This document shows, in pieces, positions 1-10,524 of a stretch of 64,000 bases of DNA. Below the pieces are notes generated by a model that saw only the letters and a list, made by a program, of their open reading frames with translations, ran no database searches and had not been told where the DNA came from. Every line of letters starts with the position of its first letter. The first letter of the stretch is position 1. The position numbers were made by a program, and so were the translations under genes. This DNA is from Aliivibrio wodanis (lineage in GTDB: Bacteria; Pseudomonadota; Gammaproteobacteria; Enterobacterales; Vibrionaceae). The DNA is taken from contig LN554846.1 in assembly GCA_000953695.1 (NCBI GenBank), positions 62,001 through 126,000 on the forward strand, written 5' to 3'.

Positions 1-24
1 TATTAATCACTTACCACAATCACC

Positions 25-56
25 CCTGAAACCTTCAAGCAAAGCGATCTGAACTC
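25..56. repeat. Degenerate copy of the CGCTNCGCTTG-core intergenic repeat
   Basis: Read on the minus strand this stretch is GAGTTCAGA, then TCGCTTTGCTTGA, then AGGTTTCAGG. It joins the two flank types (TTCAGA and TTTCAGG) that border the same core in the gaps near 2, 56, 57 and 58 kb. The core carries a C-to-T change (TTTGC instead of TTCGC). It lies just beyond the 3' end of the tatD-like gene, the usual position of this repeat family in the window. Confidence 0.55.
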
Positions 57-68
57 TATTGTTTTCTC

Positions 69-833
69 TTAAATCCCAAAAAGTTTTTTCGCATTAGCCG
101 TCGTAATCGCATCAACATCCGCCAGACTCATCTCACGTAAATCAGCGACGCGCAGAGCAACCAACTGCGTATATGCAGGCTCATTACGCTTACCACGGTG
201 AGGTACTGGTGCTAAATATGGGCAATCGGTCTCTAAGATTAAATAGTCCATATTAAGGTGTGGAATGATTTTATCCATACCGCCATTTTTAAAGGTAGAA
301 ACCCCACCAAGACCTAAGTGAAAGCCTAAATCATTGATCGCTTTAGCTTCGTCAACAGAGCCACCAAAGCAGTGGAAAGTGCCGGATAACGAGCCGTCTT
401 GCTCTTGTTTTAGCAGGGTTAATGTCTCTTCAATAGAGTCACGAGTATGAATCACTACCGGCAGTTTCATCTCTTTTGCCCAGTTTAACTGAGTGATAAA
501 AGCCATCTCTTGTTCGGCTTTAAAGGTTTTGTCCCAGTATAGGTCAATACCTATTTCACCTACTGCGATGAAGTTGTGTTTTTCAAACCAAGAGTGGATT
601 GTCGCTAGGGTTTGTTTAACATCAGCATTTACATAGCAAGGGTGTAATCCCATCATCGAGCGACAAACATCAGGGTAGGCAGCTTCGGTTTTTAACATTG
701 GTTCGATAGATTCTAAATCGATATTTGGTAATAAAATTTGGTCAATACCTTGTGCTAAGGCACGTTGAACGACTAAATCTCGGTCTTCATCAAATTCTTT
801 TGCGTATATATGAGCGTGGGTATCAATCATCAT
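69..833 (-). CDS. TatD family metal-dependent deoxyribonuclease
   Basis: Metal-dependent hydrolase of the TatD family (amidohydrolase-fold TIM barrel), thought to act as a cytoplasmic 3'-5' exonuclease on DNA and RNA. Visible metal ligands are the DTHAH motif at residues 4-8, the GEIGID glutamate near residue 93, histidines in VVIHTRDS and FHCFGG, and the C-terminal LETDCPYLAP aspartate. At 254 residues it has normal family length. The first of two consecutive ATGs was taken; the second is equally possible. It diverges from hemB. In many Vibrio genomes a TatD gene sits beside tatABC, but tat genes are not in this window, so the exact paralog (TatD, YcfH or YjjV) is left open. Confidence 0.88.
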   Translation of the reverse strand: MMIDTHAHIYAKEFDEDRDLVVQRALAQGIDQILLPNIDLESIEPMLKTEAAYPDVCRSMMGLHPCYVNADVKQTLATIHSWFEKHNFIAVGEIGIDLYWDKTFKAEQEMAFITQLNWAKEMKLPVVIHTRDSIEETLTLLKQEQDGSLSGTFHCFGGSVDEAKAINDLGFHLGLGGVSTFKNGGMDKIIPHLNMDYLILETDCPYLAPVPHRGKRNEPAYTQLVALRVADLREMSLADVDAITTANAKKLFGI

Positions 834-947
834 TAAGGCTCTTTTATTAAAATTATATTTTCTATCATACCAAGTTACTCGTAAAAATCAGATCTCTAAG
901 AAAATTTGGATTCAAAAGGCGATGGGTATATATTGATCGCATCATAA

Positions 948-1982
<1,035 letters not shown>

Positions 1983-2279
1983 GAGCAGGGTTCAGATCGC
2001 TTCGCTTAAAGGCTTCAGAGGTGGGTGTGGTGAGCTTTGGTATTAACTAGAGACTATACGCTGCGCTGACTAGAAACTATAAGAGCAGAATTAAGTGCTG
2101 TTAGCTCTTTTCTAAGAAATAAAAAAAGCATGATGATTTTAGTTAATCATCATGCTTTTATTTTTCCTGAAACCTGAAACCTGAAACCTAAAACCTAAAA
2201 CTAGCACCAATAAGGCTCTTGCTTTTGCTCTTATAGAAGCGAAGCGTTCTAGCCTCTAGTTAGCGCAGCGTATAGGCTC
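1983..2279. repeat. Composite intergenic repeat between hemB and gppA (copy A)
   Basis: This gap between convergent genes holds several repeat modules. At 1990-2018 two TTCAGA repeats surround TCGCTTCGCTTAA. At 2046-2081 ACTAGAGACTATA and ACTAGAAACTATA surround CGCTGCGCTG. At 2166-2200 there are five heptamers (CCTGAAA three times, then CCTAAAA twice). At 2227-2279 a minus-strand arm (GCTCTTATAG, AGCGAAGCG, CTAGTTAGCGCAGCGTATAG) is the reverse complement of the 2046-2087 arm with one extra core. The right arm abuts the gppA stop codon. No open reading frame is supported. Confidence 0.8.
2124..2159. terminator. Bidirectional terminator between hemB and gppA
   Basis: A 15-bp perfect stem, AAAAGCATGATGATT with AATCATCATGCTTTT, encloses a 6-base loop. 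A-rich and T-rich flanks on both sides fit intrinsic termination of hemB (+) and gppA (-). Confidence 0.85.
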
Positions 2280-3779
2280 TTACTCGTCCCTAAATACATC
2301 GATAACCAAATCCAAACCAATATTCGTCTGCTTATCTGCTTCAATTTCCAGCTCGGCTCTTGTCAGCGGGTTTTCTGCTAGCCATTGCTTATCAATCGCC
2401 AACGATAAAACATCATCTTTTTCAGATAGAGTCACAACTGGAGCTAAAGATACATCACGACGATGGGTTAAAATAAGCGCTAAACGTAGGATGCGTAACA
2501 TACGTTGAGCTGATAAATCAGACACCGCATGTTGATTAGGCATTGCAGAGAACTGCTCGCGATAACGACGCAGTAATTCACCTAATAGGTGCTTTTGAGC
2601 GCGAGTATAACCCGGTAAATCTAAGGCATTGATTAAGTAGGCTGAGTGTTCGCCCCCTTTTTTATAATCAATGCACATGCCAATCTCATGAAGTTGAGAC
2701 GCGGCTTTTAATAGCGGTAACGCTTGAGGTTCAATTAACCAATCATCACCACATTGTGCGACAAGTTGTTCAACTAAATTAGTCACTTGTTGAGCGTAGT
2801 CGGTATCAAGTTGGTATCGTTGCTGAATGCTTGAGATGGTTCTTTTACACACTTCATCGTATTGAAGCGCTTCGATCATGCCATAGCATAACCCTTCACG
2901 CAGAGCACCGCCTGCGAGTGTCATTGAATCGATATTTAATAATTCAAATATAGCGATAAGAATGGATAAACCACTTGGGAACACTAAAGCGCGCTCCAGA
3001 GTTAATCCATCAATATCTAATTCTTCTAAATGTTCATACAGCATGGCTTGTTTTTGAAGGCGCTTAAGCTTGGCTAAGGTGATAACCTCGTCCATGCCTT
3101 GCGCCAACATAATTTCTTGCAATGCTTGAACCGTACCACTTGCACCTACACAGGTTTGCCAACCAAGACCGGTATATTGCTGTAAAATAGGAGCCAGTGT
3201 CTCTTTTGCGCCAGTAATGGCCGCATCGAAGTTATTCTTAGTTAATGCACGGTCTTTAAAGTAGCCTTCAAGCCAAGTGACACAACCCATTTTTAGGCTT
3301 GTGAGTGCTTGTGCTTCAAAACCATCGCCAATAATCAGTTCAGTACTTGCACCGCCAATATCAACAACCAGTCGACGGCCATTACCACCAGAAGTGTGCG
3401 CAACTCCTTGGTAAATCATACGAGCTTCTTCTTCGCCTTCGATCACATTAATATCATGACCTAAGATTTGATTGGCTTTTTCTAAGAAGACATCCACATT
3501 GGTTGCTACACGCAATGCTGCGGTGCCGACAATGCGAATGTTTTCTACAGGGATGTCTTGCAGACGTTCTGCAAATAAGCTCAAACAATCCCACCCACGC
3601 TGCATAGCTTCATGGCTGAGTGTGTTGTTTTTATCTAATCCAGCAGCTAAACGTACTTTACGTTTGATTTTAGCCATGGTTTGCACACTACCATTTATAT
3701 GACGCACAACAAGCATATGGAAGCTATTGGAGCCTAAATCAATGGCGGCATACATAGGTGATATTGTTGAACTTTTCAT
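2280..3779 (-). CDS. gppA: Guanosine-5'-triphosphate,3'-diphosphate pyrophosphatase (GppA/Ppx family)
   Basis: Hydrolyses pppGpp to ppGpp and may also act on polyphosphate, so it sets the balance of stringent-response alarmones. The actin-like ASKHA fold shows as [14 protein letters not shown] at residues 11-24, [15 protein letters not shown] near 115, and [15 protein letters not shown] near 138. The C-terminal part (from about 310) is the HD-like domain, with [24 protein letters not shown]. At 499 residues it fits GppA. It lies 34 bp downstream of rhlB on the same strand, the gppA-rhlB-trxA-rho neighbourhood of enteric bacteria, which supports gppA over ppx. Its last codons (GGGACGAG-TAA) match a module of the intergenic repeat family. 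Confidence 0.93.
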   Translation of the reverse strand: MKSSTISPMYAAIDLGSNSFHMLVVRHINGSVQTMAKIKRKVRLAAGLDKNNTLSHEAMQRGWDCLSLFAERLQDIPVENIRIVGTAALRVATNVDVFLEKANQILGHDINVIEGEEEARMIYQGVAHTSGGNGRRLVVDIGGASTELIIGDGFEAQALTSLKMGCVTWLEGYFKDRALTKNNFDAAITGAKETLAPILQQYTGLGWQTCVGASGTVQALQEIMLAQGMDEVITLAKLKRLQKQAMLYEHLEELDIDGLTLERALVFPSGLSILIAIFELLNIDSMTLAGGALREGLCYGMIEALQYDEVCKRTISSIQQRYQLDTDYAQQVTNLVEQLVAQCGDDWLIEPQALPLLKAASQLHEIGMCIDYKKGGEHSAYLINALDLPGYTRAQKHLLGELLRRYREQFSAMPNQHAVSDLSAQRMLRILRLALILTHRRDVSLAPVVTLSEKDDVLSLAIDKQWLAENPLTRAELEIEADKQTNIGLDLVIDVFRDE

Positions 3780-3813
3780 AACATCCTTTTATTTTCTTAT
3801 CATAGAACTCAAA

Positions 3814-5118
3814 TTAAGCTTGAGGGCTACGAGGTTGACGTGGACGAGAGAACTTACGATTTCCGCCTTGACGTTGACCATTGTTGCTTCCGTTACGACG
3901 ATTTTGTGGCGGACGACGCTGTAGACGTATCGGCGCAGGTAAATCTTCTAATAATGCAGAAGAGTCGTAATCAGATTGTGGAATTGAATGCTCAATGTAT
4001 TCTTCGATTGCTGGAAGATTGATTGCGTATTCTTCACAAGCAAAGCTGATTGAATTACCACTTTCACCAGCACGACCAGTACGACCGATACGGTGAACGT
4101 AATCTTCTGCTTCGTTTGGTAAATCGAAGTTAAATACGTGAGTTACTTGTGGGATGTGTAGACCACGAGCGGCAACATCAGTCGCAACTAGGATATCAAC
4201 GTCACCTTTAGTAAATTCTTCTAGGATGCGCTCACGTTTTTTCTGTGGCACGTCACCAGTAAGAAGACCAACACGGTGTTTATCTGCTGCTAGGTGGCCC
4301 CAAACAGATTCACATTTGTGTTTCGTATTAGCAAAGATAATCGCACGATCTGGCCATTCTTCTTCGATAAGTGTTTGAAGAAGCGCCATTTTATGATCGT
4401 TTGAAGGATAGAATAATTCTTCCTTAATACGATGACCTGTTTTTTGGTCCGGTTCTACAACAACGTGTTCTGGCTCTTGCATGTGTTCAAAAGCAAGCTC
4501 TTGTACACGGTAAGATAGCGTTGCAGAGAACAGCATGTTTAAGCGTTCTGTTGGCGCAGGCATACGACGGAAGATAAAGCGAATGTCTTTAATAAAACCT
4601 AAATCGAACATGCGATCGGCTTCATCAAGTACAACAACTTGAATCATCTTAAAGTCGATGTGACCTTGCTTGTAGAAGTCGATGATACGACCGGTAGTAC
4701 CGATCAAAATATCAACGCCTTGCTCAATCACTTGTTGTTGTTTTTCATAACGTTCGCCACCGTAAGCTAGCGCGGCTTTGATACCAGTGCTTGCGATTAG
4801 TGACTCAGCATCTTTATGAATCTGAATCGCTAATTCACGCGTTGGTGCCATGATAATGGCACGCGGTTGCGTAATTTTACGGCCTTCAGGAGCTGGTGTC
4901 GTTAGTAGGTGATTAAAAGTAGCAGTAAGGAACGCTAGCGTCTTACCTGTGCCCGTTTGGGCTTGGCCTGCAATGTCTTGGCCGGCGAGCAGTACCGGCA
5001 ATGCCTTAGCTTGAATAGGAGTACATTTAATGAACCCCTGTGCATTCAAACCATCAAGGACCTGAGGCTGTAAACCTAGGTCGGCAAACTTTTGCTCTGT
5101 GATGTGCGTCTTTTTCAT
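3814..5118 (-). CDS. rhlB: DEAD-box ATP-dependent RNA helicase RhlB
   Basis: RNA helicase that unwinds structured RNA for the RNase E degradosome. Motifs in order: Q motif region ([14 protein letters not shown]...TPIQAKALP), Walker A AQTGTGKT (about residue 57), [18 protein letters not shown] box [13 protein letters not shown] (about 165), SAT (FSATLS), [12 protein letters not shown] and [10 protein letters not shown]. The last 40 residues are rich in R, Q, N and P ([15 protein letters not shown]...), the basic RNA-binding tail expected of RhlB. At 434 residues it is slightly longer than the E. coli protein (421). It is divergent from trxA and followed by gppA. Confidence 0.95.
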   Translation of the reverse strand: MKKTHITEQKFADLGLQPQVLDGLNAQGFIKCTPIQAKALPVLLAGQDIAGQAQTGTGKTLAFLTATFNHLLTTPAPEGRKITQPRAIIMAPTRELAIQIHKDAESLIASTGIKAALAYGGERYEKQQQVIEQGVDILIGTTGRIIDFYKQGHIDFKMIQVVVLDEADRMFDLGFIKDIRFIFRRMPAPTERLNMLFSATLSYRVQELAFEHMQEPEHVVVEPDQKTGHRIKEELFYPSNDHKMALLQTLIEEEWPDRAIIFANTKHKCESVWGHLAADKHRVGLLTGDVPQKKRERILEEFTKGDVDILVATDVAARGLHIPQVTHVFNFDLPNEAEDYVHRIGRTGRAGESGNSISFACEEYAINLPAIEEYIEHSIPQSDYDSSALLEDLPAPIRLQRRPPQNRRNGSNNGQRQGGNRKFSRPRQPRSPQA

Positions 5119-5230
5119 TGCTATAGAATATCAGTTAAAGCTTGCAATACGAAACGTATTCCATTCAAATAGGGCATCAATTTGCTGGTTATCATCAAAT
5201 CAGCCTTTAAATTTAACGTTGGAGTTGACG

Positions 5231-5557
5231 ATGAGCGACAAAATTTTGCAGCTTACAGATGGCGGTTTTGAAGACAGTGTGATCAATGCTGCAGGCCCAG
5301 TACTAGTAGATTTCTGGGCGGAATGGTGTGGTCCTTGTAAAATGATCGCTCCTATCCTGGACGAAATTGCTGACGAGTACGAAGGCAAACTAACGATTGG
5401 TAAATTAAATATCGATCAGAATGCAGGAACACCACCAAAGTTTGGTATCCGTGGCATTCCAACGCTACTTCTTTTTAAAGATGGTGGCGTAGCTGCAACG
5501 AAAGTGGGTGCACTTTCTAAAACTCAACTTAAAGAGTTTCTTGATGCAAACCTATAA
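5231..5557 (+). CDS. trxA: Thioredoxin 1
   Basis: Small cytoplasmic dithiol-disulfide oxidoreductase. The active site WCGPCK is at about residues 32-37, and the conserved cis-proline is in RGIPTLLLF. The start ATG at 5231 ([10 protein letters not shown], 108 residues) matches thioredoxin length. The same frame is open upstream to 5099, but that extension ([14 protein letters not shown]...) overlaps the rhlB start, has no family match and is rejected. GGAG at 5221-5224 is the likely ribosome binding site. It lies between divergent rhlB and downstream rho, as in E. coli. Confidence 0.96.
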   Translation: MSDKILQLTDGGFEDSVINAAGPVLVDFWAEWCGPCKMIAPILDEIADEYEGKLTIGKLNIDQNAGTPPKFGIRGIPTLLLFKDGGVAATKVGALSKTQLKEFLDANL

Positions 5558-5583
5558 TATAGGGTGCAATTAAGTCAGATAGG

Positions 5584-5620
5584 ACCGCATGTAATGAGAA
5601 ATTATGTGCGGTTTTGTTTT
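5584..5620 (+). terminator. Intrinsic terminator after trxA
   Basis: ACCGCA (5584-5589) pairs with TGCGGT (5607-5612). An inner TAAT/ATTA helix follows a 2-base mismatch, and TTTTGTTTT comes after the stem. It separates trxA from the rho leader. Confidence 0.75.
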
Positions 5621-5668
5621 ATCTGAGCTAAGCTAAGCTTAGAAATCAGGGCCAAGCCCTAGACTAAA

Positions 5669-5779
5669 ATGCGAATAAGTGATAATTTATCGCGCGTAAT
5701 TCATACGATTTCATTTCTGACCGAGCTCGAAGGTCATCCATTCTTAAATCAACTAAAGATAGAATCTGATTTTGACTAA
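5669..5779 (+). CDS. Possible 36-codon leader peptide upstream of rho (rhoL-like position)
   Basis: An ATG at 5669 opens a 36-codon frame ([11 protein letters not shown]...) that stops 16 bases before the rho ATG. In E. coli the rho leader also carries a short open frame, rhoL, of 33 codons, but I see no clear sequence similarity and no strong ribosome binding site. The call rests on position and length only. The stretch may simply be untranslated leader, in which Rho autoregulates by premature termination. Confidence 0.25.
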   Translation: MRISDNLSRVIHTISFLTELEGHPFLNQLKIESDFD

Positions 5780-5795
5780 ACAACTACCTACCACT

Positions 5796-7055
5796 ATGAA
5801 TCTTACTGAACTTAAAAACCGATCTGTATCGGATCTTGTTGCTCTTGGCGAATCATTAGGCCTAGAAAACTTAGCGCGTCTAAGAAAACAAGACATCATC
5901 TTCTCCATCCTTAAGCAGCATGCAAAAAGCGGTGAAGACATCTTTGGAGATGGGGTTCTTGAGATTCTTCAAGATGGCTTTGGTTTCCTTCGTTCAGCAG
6001 ATTGTTCTTATTTGGCTGGCCCAGATGACATCTATGTCTCTCCAAGCCAAATTCGTCGCTTTAACTTACGTACAGGTGATACGATTGCTGGAAAGATTCG
6101 TCCACCAAAAGATGGCGAACGTTACTTTGCTCTTCTTAAAGTAAACGCAGTAAACCATGACCGTCCTGATAATGCTCGTAACAAAATTCTTTTCGAAAAC
6201 CTTACTCCTTTACATGCGAACGATCGTTTACGCATGGAACGTGGTAATGGCTCAACAGAAGACATTACAGCACGTGTTCTTGATTTAGCATCACCGATTG
6301 GCCGTGGTCAACGTGGTCTGATTGTTGCTCCGCCAAAAGCGGGTAAAACAATGCTACTTCAAAACATTGCTCAAAGTATTGCTTATAACCACCCTGAGTG
6401 TGAGTTAATGGTTCTACTTATTGATGAACGTCCAGAAGAAGTAACTGAGATGCAACGTCTTGTTAAAGGTGAAGTAATTGCGTCTACGTTTGATGAGCCT
6501 GCGTCTCGTCACGTACAAGTTGCAGAGATGGTTATCGAGAAAGCAAAACGTCTTGTTGAACACAAAAAAGACGTAGTTATCCTGTTGGATTCAATTACTC
6601 GTCTTGCTCGTGCATACAACACCGTGATCCCATCGTCTGGTAAAGTTCTTACTGGTGGTGTTGATGCAAACGCATTACACCGTCCTAAGCGCTTCTTTGG
6701 TGCAGCACGTAACGTTGAAGAAGGTGGTAGTTTAACTATCATTGCAACGGCACTTGTTGATACTGGCTCTAAAATGGATGAAGTTATCTACGAAGAGTTT
6801 AAAGGTACAGGTAACATGGAATTACACCTAAACCGTAAAATTGCGGAAAAACGTGTATTCCCTGCTATCGACTTTAATCGTTCTGGTACTCGTCGTGAAG
6901 AGCTTCTAACTAAGTCGGATGAGCTACAGAAAATGTGGATCTTGCGTAAGATTGTTCACCCAATGGGCGAAACTGACGCAATGGAATTCTTAATTGATAA
7001 GCTATCAATGACTAAGACTAATAATGAGTTTTTTGATGCGATGCGTCGCCAGTAA
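5796..7055 (+). CDS. rho: Transcription termination factor Rho
   Basis: Hexameric RNA-dependent ATPase and helicase that terminates transcription. The N-terminal helical and cold-shock RNA-binding regions are seen ([53 protein letters not shown]). The Walker A is APPKAGKT (about residue 178) and Walker B is [17 protein letters not shown]; the Q-loop/R-loop region [10 protein letters not shown] follows. The ATG at 5796 gives 419 residues, the length of E. coli Rho. A TTG eight codons upstream (5772) is in frame but unsupported by homology. The 238-base leader after trxA is long, as expected for the autoregulated rho gene. Confidence 0.97.
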   Translation: MNLTELKNRSVSDLVALGESLGLENLARLRKQDIIFSILKQHAKSGEDIFGDGVLEILQDGFGFLRSADCSYLAGPDDIYVSPSQIRRFNLRTGDTIAGKIRPPKDGERYFALLKVNAVNHDRPDNARNKILFENLTPLHANDRLRMERGNGSTEDITARVLDLASPIGRGQRGLIVAPPKAGKTMLLQNIAQSIAYNHPECELMVLLIDERPEEVTEMQRLVKGEVIASTFDEPASRHVQVAEMVIEKAKRLVEHKKDVVILLDSITRLARAYNTVIPSSGKVLTGGVDANALHRPKRFFGAARNVEEGGSLTIIATALVDTGSKMDEVIYEEFKGTGNMELHLNRKIAEKRVFPAIDFNRSGTRREELLTKSDELQKMWILRKIVHPMGETDAMEFLIDKLSMTKTNNEFFDAMRRQ

Positions 7056-7119
7056 CTGATAATTAACTCACTTATTGATATTTAACTCAATTATTGGTAC
7101 TGAGATCAATAAATAATGA

Positions 7120-7148
7120 AACGCTGCCTATCTAGGTGGCGTTTTTTG
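7120..7148 (+). terminator. Intrinsic terminator after rho
   Basis: AACGC (7120-7124) pairs with GCGTT (7139-7143), with an inner CCTA/TAGG helix and a following T run (GTTTTTTG). Confidence 0.75.
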
Positions 7149-7233
7149 TTGATTATTTGTTAATTTGACGGCATCATCATTTGTACTAAGCTGATATAAG
7201 AAATATCTACTTAGTTCATTAAAGGAGTAACAT

Positions 7234-8229
7234 ATGCGACAAGGACTGTTAGCATCGATCCTCCTCTCAGCAAGTTTGCTGCCTGGTCAAGTATCAGCAT
7301 CTGAAGTTCAACCTAGTTTTGTTAATCGTTTACTGGTTGATCAGCAACTCAATAAGAAGGTCGATGAATTACATCAATATTTAGTTGATGGTGACATCAT
7401 TACACTTAATTTTTCCCTCAATCGTCTCTCTATGCCACAACAAGAAGCGGTACGTTTCATGTTGGTACAGAAAATAGAGCAGAAAAATCAGATCTTAAGC
7501 CCTAAAGGAACTATTTGGCTTAAAGAACAATTAGTTATTCATCCAGCTTATACTATTAAAGAGCAAGGTAATGGTTATGTGGTAACTAAACTTGCTTTTG
7601 ACTATTCTAGTATTGCCTCTCGTGTCTTAAATCAGATGTCAAAAGATCAAAAAGTATTAGATTTTATTCTTGCAGCTGAAGAGCATCGCTTAGTTCTATC
7701 TGAATGGCTAGTAGGTGAACCGCATGAAGTACGAGTTCGCCAGTCAATTGTTCTCGCTGAATTAGACAGTTTAACCCCGGAAGCCCTAGGGTATCTTGTT
7801 GCTCAGATAACTGACGATCCCTTATCTGTTTGGTTGCCAACAACCGAAGTAATGGTACGTTTGGCACAGTTATCTCAAAGTGCTGATGTGTATAAGATTT
7901 TATGGAAAATGCGTACTGATCAACACAGTATTGCTGAGCTCGATCGTTTAGCAGCTGTTGCACCAGAGCCATTTGCAACTCAACAAATTATTGCAGCGAC
8001 GAATAATCCTTCTTTAAAACAGAGTGCCTTTGCTTCATTGGCACAACTTCATCCACTTCCTAAAGAGGTTCAAACCTTTTTACTTGCAAAGATTGACCAT
8101 ATTCAAGATGGTGGTGCGGTGGCCATGCATTTAGCTAATTATGGACATGCGTCTTGGTTGGAAAACTTATCAACAACACGTAATAAAATACGCAGACAGC
8201 ATGTAAGTGTTGCGTTATCACAGCGCTAA
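7234..8229 (+). CDS. Exported hypothetical protein with HEAT-like helical repeats
   Basis: I do not recognise a named family. Residues 1-22 form a signal peptide (MRQGLLASILLSASLLPGQVSA, cleavage likely after VSA), so the mature protein should be periplasmic. The rest is helical; from about residue 150 repeated helix pairs such as VRQSIVLAELDSL, VMVRLAQLSQSADV and SAFASLAQLHPLP resemble HEAT-type scaffolds. No catalytic motif is visible. The start ATG is preceded by AAAGGAG. It stands alone between rho and ubiD with its own promoter space on the left. A protein-protein interaction role is an inference from fold type only. Confidence 0.75.
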   Translation: MRQGLLASILLSASLLPGQVSASEVQPSFVNRLLVDQQLNKKVDELHQYLVDGDIITLNFSLNRLSMPQQEAVRFMLVQKIEQKNQILSPKGTIWLKEQLVIHPAYTIKEQGNGYVVTKLAFDYSSIASRVLNQMSKDQKVLDFILAAEEHRLVLSEWLVGEPHEVRVRQSIVLAELDSLTPEALGYLVAQITDDPLSVWLPTTEVMVRLAQLSQSADVYKILWKMRTDQHSIAELDRLAAVAPEPFATQQIIAATNNPSLKQSAFASLAQLHPLPKEVQTFLLAKIDHIQDGGAVAMHLANYGHASWLENLSTTRNKIRRQHVSVALSQR

Positions 8230-8319
8230 TATTGATCTATCTAGCATTAAATAAATAGAGAGTGTGAGTTTGAATTGGGTTGGGTATAATTGATTCAAAC
8301 TTCACGACAGTAGATAGCG

Positions 8320-10167
8320 ATGAAATATAAGGATTTACGTGATTTTCTCGATCACTTGGAACAGATCGGACAGTTAAAACGCATTTCACACCCCATTGAC
8401 CCGCATTATGAAATGACAGAGATCAGCGATCGTACTTTACGAGCGGGTGGTCCTGCATTGTTATTCGAAAATCCTATCGGTTACGATATACCAGTCCTAA
8501 CCAATTTATTTGGCACTGCTGAACGTGTTGCGATTGGTATGGGACGTAAAGATGTCCTTGAACTTCGTGAAGTGGGCAAATTATTAGCGTATCTAAAAGA
8601 GCCAGAGCCACCAAAGGGCTTTAAAGATGCTTTAGATAAACTGCCAGTATTCAAACAAGTATTGAATATGCCAACCAAGAATATTCGGAAAGCAAATTGC
8701 CAACAGATTGTTTGGCAAGGTGATGAGGTTGATTTAGATAAAATTCCAGTAATGAGTTGTTGGGCTGATGATGTCGCACCGCTATTAACTTGGGGTTTAA
8801 CCATCACGAAAGGCCCAAACAAAAAACGTCAGAATTTGGGTATTTATCGCCAACAAAAGCTCAGCAAAAATAAAGTCATCATGCGTTGGCTTGCTCACCG
8901 TGGTGGTGCGCTTGATTTACGTGACTGGATGGAAACGAATCCAGGTGAACCTTTCCCTGTTTCTGTGGCGTTTGGTGCCGATCCCGCGACTATTCTTGGT
9001 GCTGTAACGCCAGTTCCTGACACCTTATCTGAATACGCGTTTGCCGGCCTTCTACGAGGTAGTCGAACTGAAATTACTAAGTCGATTAGTAACGATTTAG
9101 AAGTCCCTGCCAGTGCTGAAATTGTACTTGAAGGCTATATCGACCCAACAGAATTTGCCGATGAAGGCCCTTATGGTGATCACACTGGCTACTACAATGA
9201 AGTTGAAAAGCATCACGTATTTACCGTAACGCATATCACCATGCGTAAAGAGCCTATCTATCACAGTACTTATACTGGCCGTCCGCCAGATGAGCCTGCT
9301 GTGCTTGGTGTGGCATTAAACGAAGTATTTGTACCTATCTTACAAAAGCAGTTTCCTGAAATTATTGATTTCTATTTACCACCAGAAGGGTGTTCGTATC
9401 GCATGGCGGTAGTGACGATGAAGAAACAATATCCAGGCCATGCAAAACGCGTGATGATGGGTGTGTGGTCGTTCTTGCGTCAGTTCATGTACACCAAATT
9501 TGTATTAGTGTGTGATGAAGAGGTGAATGCACGAGATTGGTCACAAGTGACAGCAGCAATGTCTCTGCATATGGACCCGTTTCGAGATAGCTTGATGATA
9601 GAAAACACGCCAATCGATTCATTAGATTTTGCTTCACCAGTGGTTGGGTTAGGCTCAAAGATGGGCTTAGATCTTACTAAGAAGTGGGACGCAGAATTAG
9701 CACTGTCACCAGATGTTGAATCGTCAGCGATAAGTACAGGTAGTGAGCATATTGAAGGCTGCTTAGCTGAGTTAACTAAAGAATTCCCTGAAATTATTGA
9801 TATTCATTTACAGAATGACAATGCCAATATGGTTGTCGTGTCTATTAATAAACAAGTCTCTGGTAATGGAAAGAAAATCATGGAGGCGGTTTGGTCTCAG
9901 TTTGATGAGAACAAGTTTGCTATCGTGTGTGACGGTGATGTCAATGTGAGTGATTGGAATGACATTATTTGGGCTGTGACGACACGAATGGATCCAGCAA
10001 GAGACACATTATTTCTGAAAAGCGAAACGAGTCATTCAAAAGTGGGTCTAGATGCGACCAATAAATGGGAAGACGAATGCCTTCGTGAGTGGGGAACTCC
10101 AATCAAGAAAGACCCAGAAATCGTCGCTAAAATTGATAGTATCTGGGATGAATTAGGGGTTTTGTGA
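8320..10167 (+). CDS. ubiD: 3-octaprenyl-4-hydroxybenzoate carboxy-lyase UbiD, with duplicated C-terminal domain
   Basis: Prenylated-FMN-dependent decarboxylase of 4-hydroxy-3-polyprenylbenzoate in ubiquinone synthesis. Family hallmarks include the N-terminal [30 protein letters not shown], and [12 protein letters not shown] near residue 288. At 615 residues it is about 118 longer than the E. coli protein (497). The excess is a second copy of the C-terminal domain: [13 protein letters not shown] at residue 345 and [13 protein letters not shown] at residue 489. Later pairs match too, such as [11 protein letters not shown] with [11 protein letters not shown] and [11 protein letters not shown] with [11 protein letters not shown]. 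The stop overlaps the ferredoxin start (GTGA), so the two are translationally coupled. Confidence 0.94.
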   Translation: MKYKDLRDFLDHLEQIGQLKRISHPIDPHYEMTEISDRTLRAGGPALLFENPIGYDIPVLTNLFGTAERVAIGMGRKDVLELREVGKLLAYLKEPEPPKGFKDALDKLPVFKQVLNMPTKNIRKANCQQIVWQGDEVDLDKIPVMSCWADDVAPLLTWGLTITKGPNKKRQNLGIYRQQKLSKNKVIMRWLAHRGGALDLRDWMETNPGEPFPVSVAFGADPATILGAVTPVPDTLSEYAFAGLLRGSRTEITKSISNDLEVPASAEIVLEGYIDPTEFADEGPYGDHTGYYNEVEKHHVFTVTHITMRKEPIYHSTYTGRPPDEPAVLGVALNEVFVPILQKQFPEIIDFYLPPEGCSYRMAVVTMKKQYPGHAKRVMMGVWSFLRQFMYTKFVLVCDEEVNARDWSQVTAAMSLHMDPFRDSLMIENTPIDSLDFASPVVGLGSKMGLDLTKKWDAELALSPDVESSAISTGSEHIEGCLAELTKEFPEIIDIHLQNDNANMVVVSINKQVSGNGKKIMEAVWSQFDENKFAIVCDGDVNVSDWNDIIWAVTTRMDPARDTLFLKSETSHSKVGLDATNKWEDECLREWGTPIKKDPEIVAKIDSIWDELGVL

Positions 10168-10427
10168 AAAAAATAATCTTACTCCCACAGCAAAAAGAAT
10201 TCAGCATCGAAGAAGGACAAACCATCTTAGATGCGGCATTAGAGGCAGGGATAAACTACCCAAACCGATGCCAAGTTGGTGCATGTGCCATGTGCTTATG
10301 TAAAAAGTTAGAAGGGGAAATAGAGTACGATTTAGAACCACTTCTAACCGACAAAGAACAACAAGAAGGGTGGGTATTTGCGTGTCAGGCAACAGCAAAA
10401 AGTGATTTAGTGCTGTTGTTAGAATAA
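10164..10427 (+). CDS. Plant-type [2Fe-2S] ferredoxin
   Basis: Small electron carrier of 87 residues with the plant-type ferredoxin cluster motif: C36-x4-C41-x2-C44-x29-C74. The beta-grasp start ([27 protein letters not shown]) is typical. It starts at GTG overlapping the ubiD stop by 4 bases and precedes the flavin reductase gene fre by 97 bp. In E. coli ubiD is followed directly by fre, so this extra ferredoxin may draw electrons from Fre or serve a quinone-pathway step. That partner assignment is inferred from position only. It is distinct from the ribonucleotide-reductase ferredoxin YfaE by context. Confidence 0.88.
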   Translation: MKKIILLPQQKEFSIEEGQTILDAALEAGINYPNRCQVGACAMCLCKKLEGEIEYDLEPLLTDKEQQEGWVFACQATAKSDLVLLLE

Positions 10428-10524
10428 ATCCTCCCCGTATAATTAGAGCTTAATGCTCAATACACATAATAATTACAGCGTATAAATACCATTTTAAATA
10501 GGTATCAGCTGAAAAAGGAAAGTC

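Noticed and set aside
5099-5230. 44-residue N-terminal extension of TrxA
   Set aside because: It overlaps the divergent rhlB start, has no thioredoxin-family counterpart, and the ATG at 5231 has a ribosome binding site and gives the normal 108 residues.
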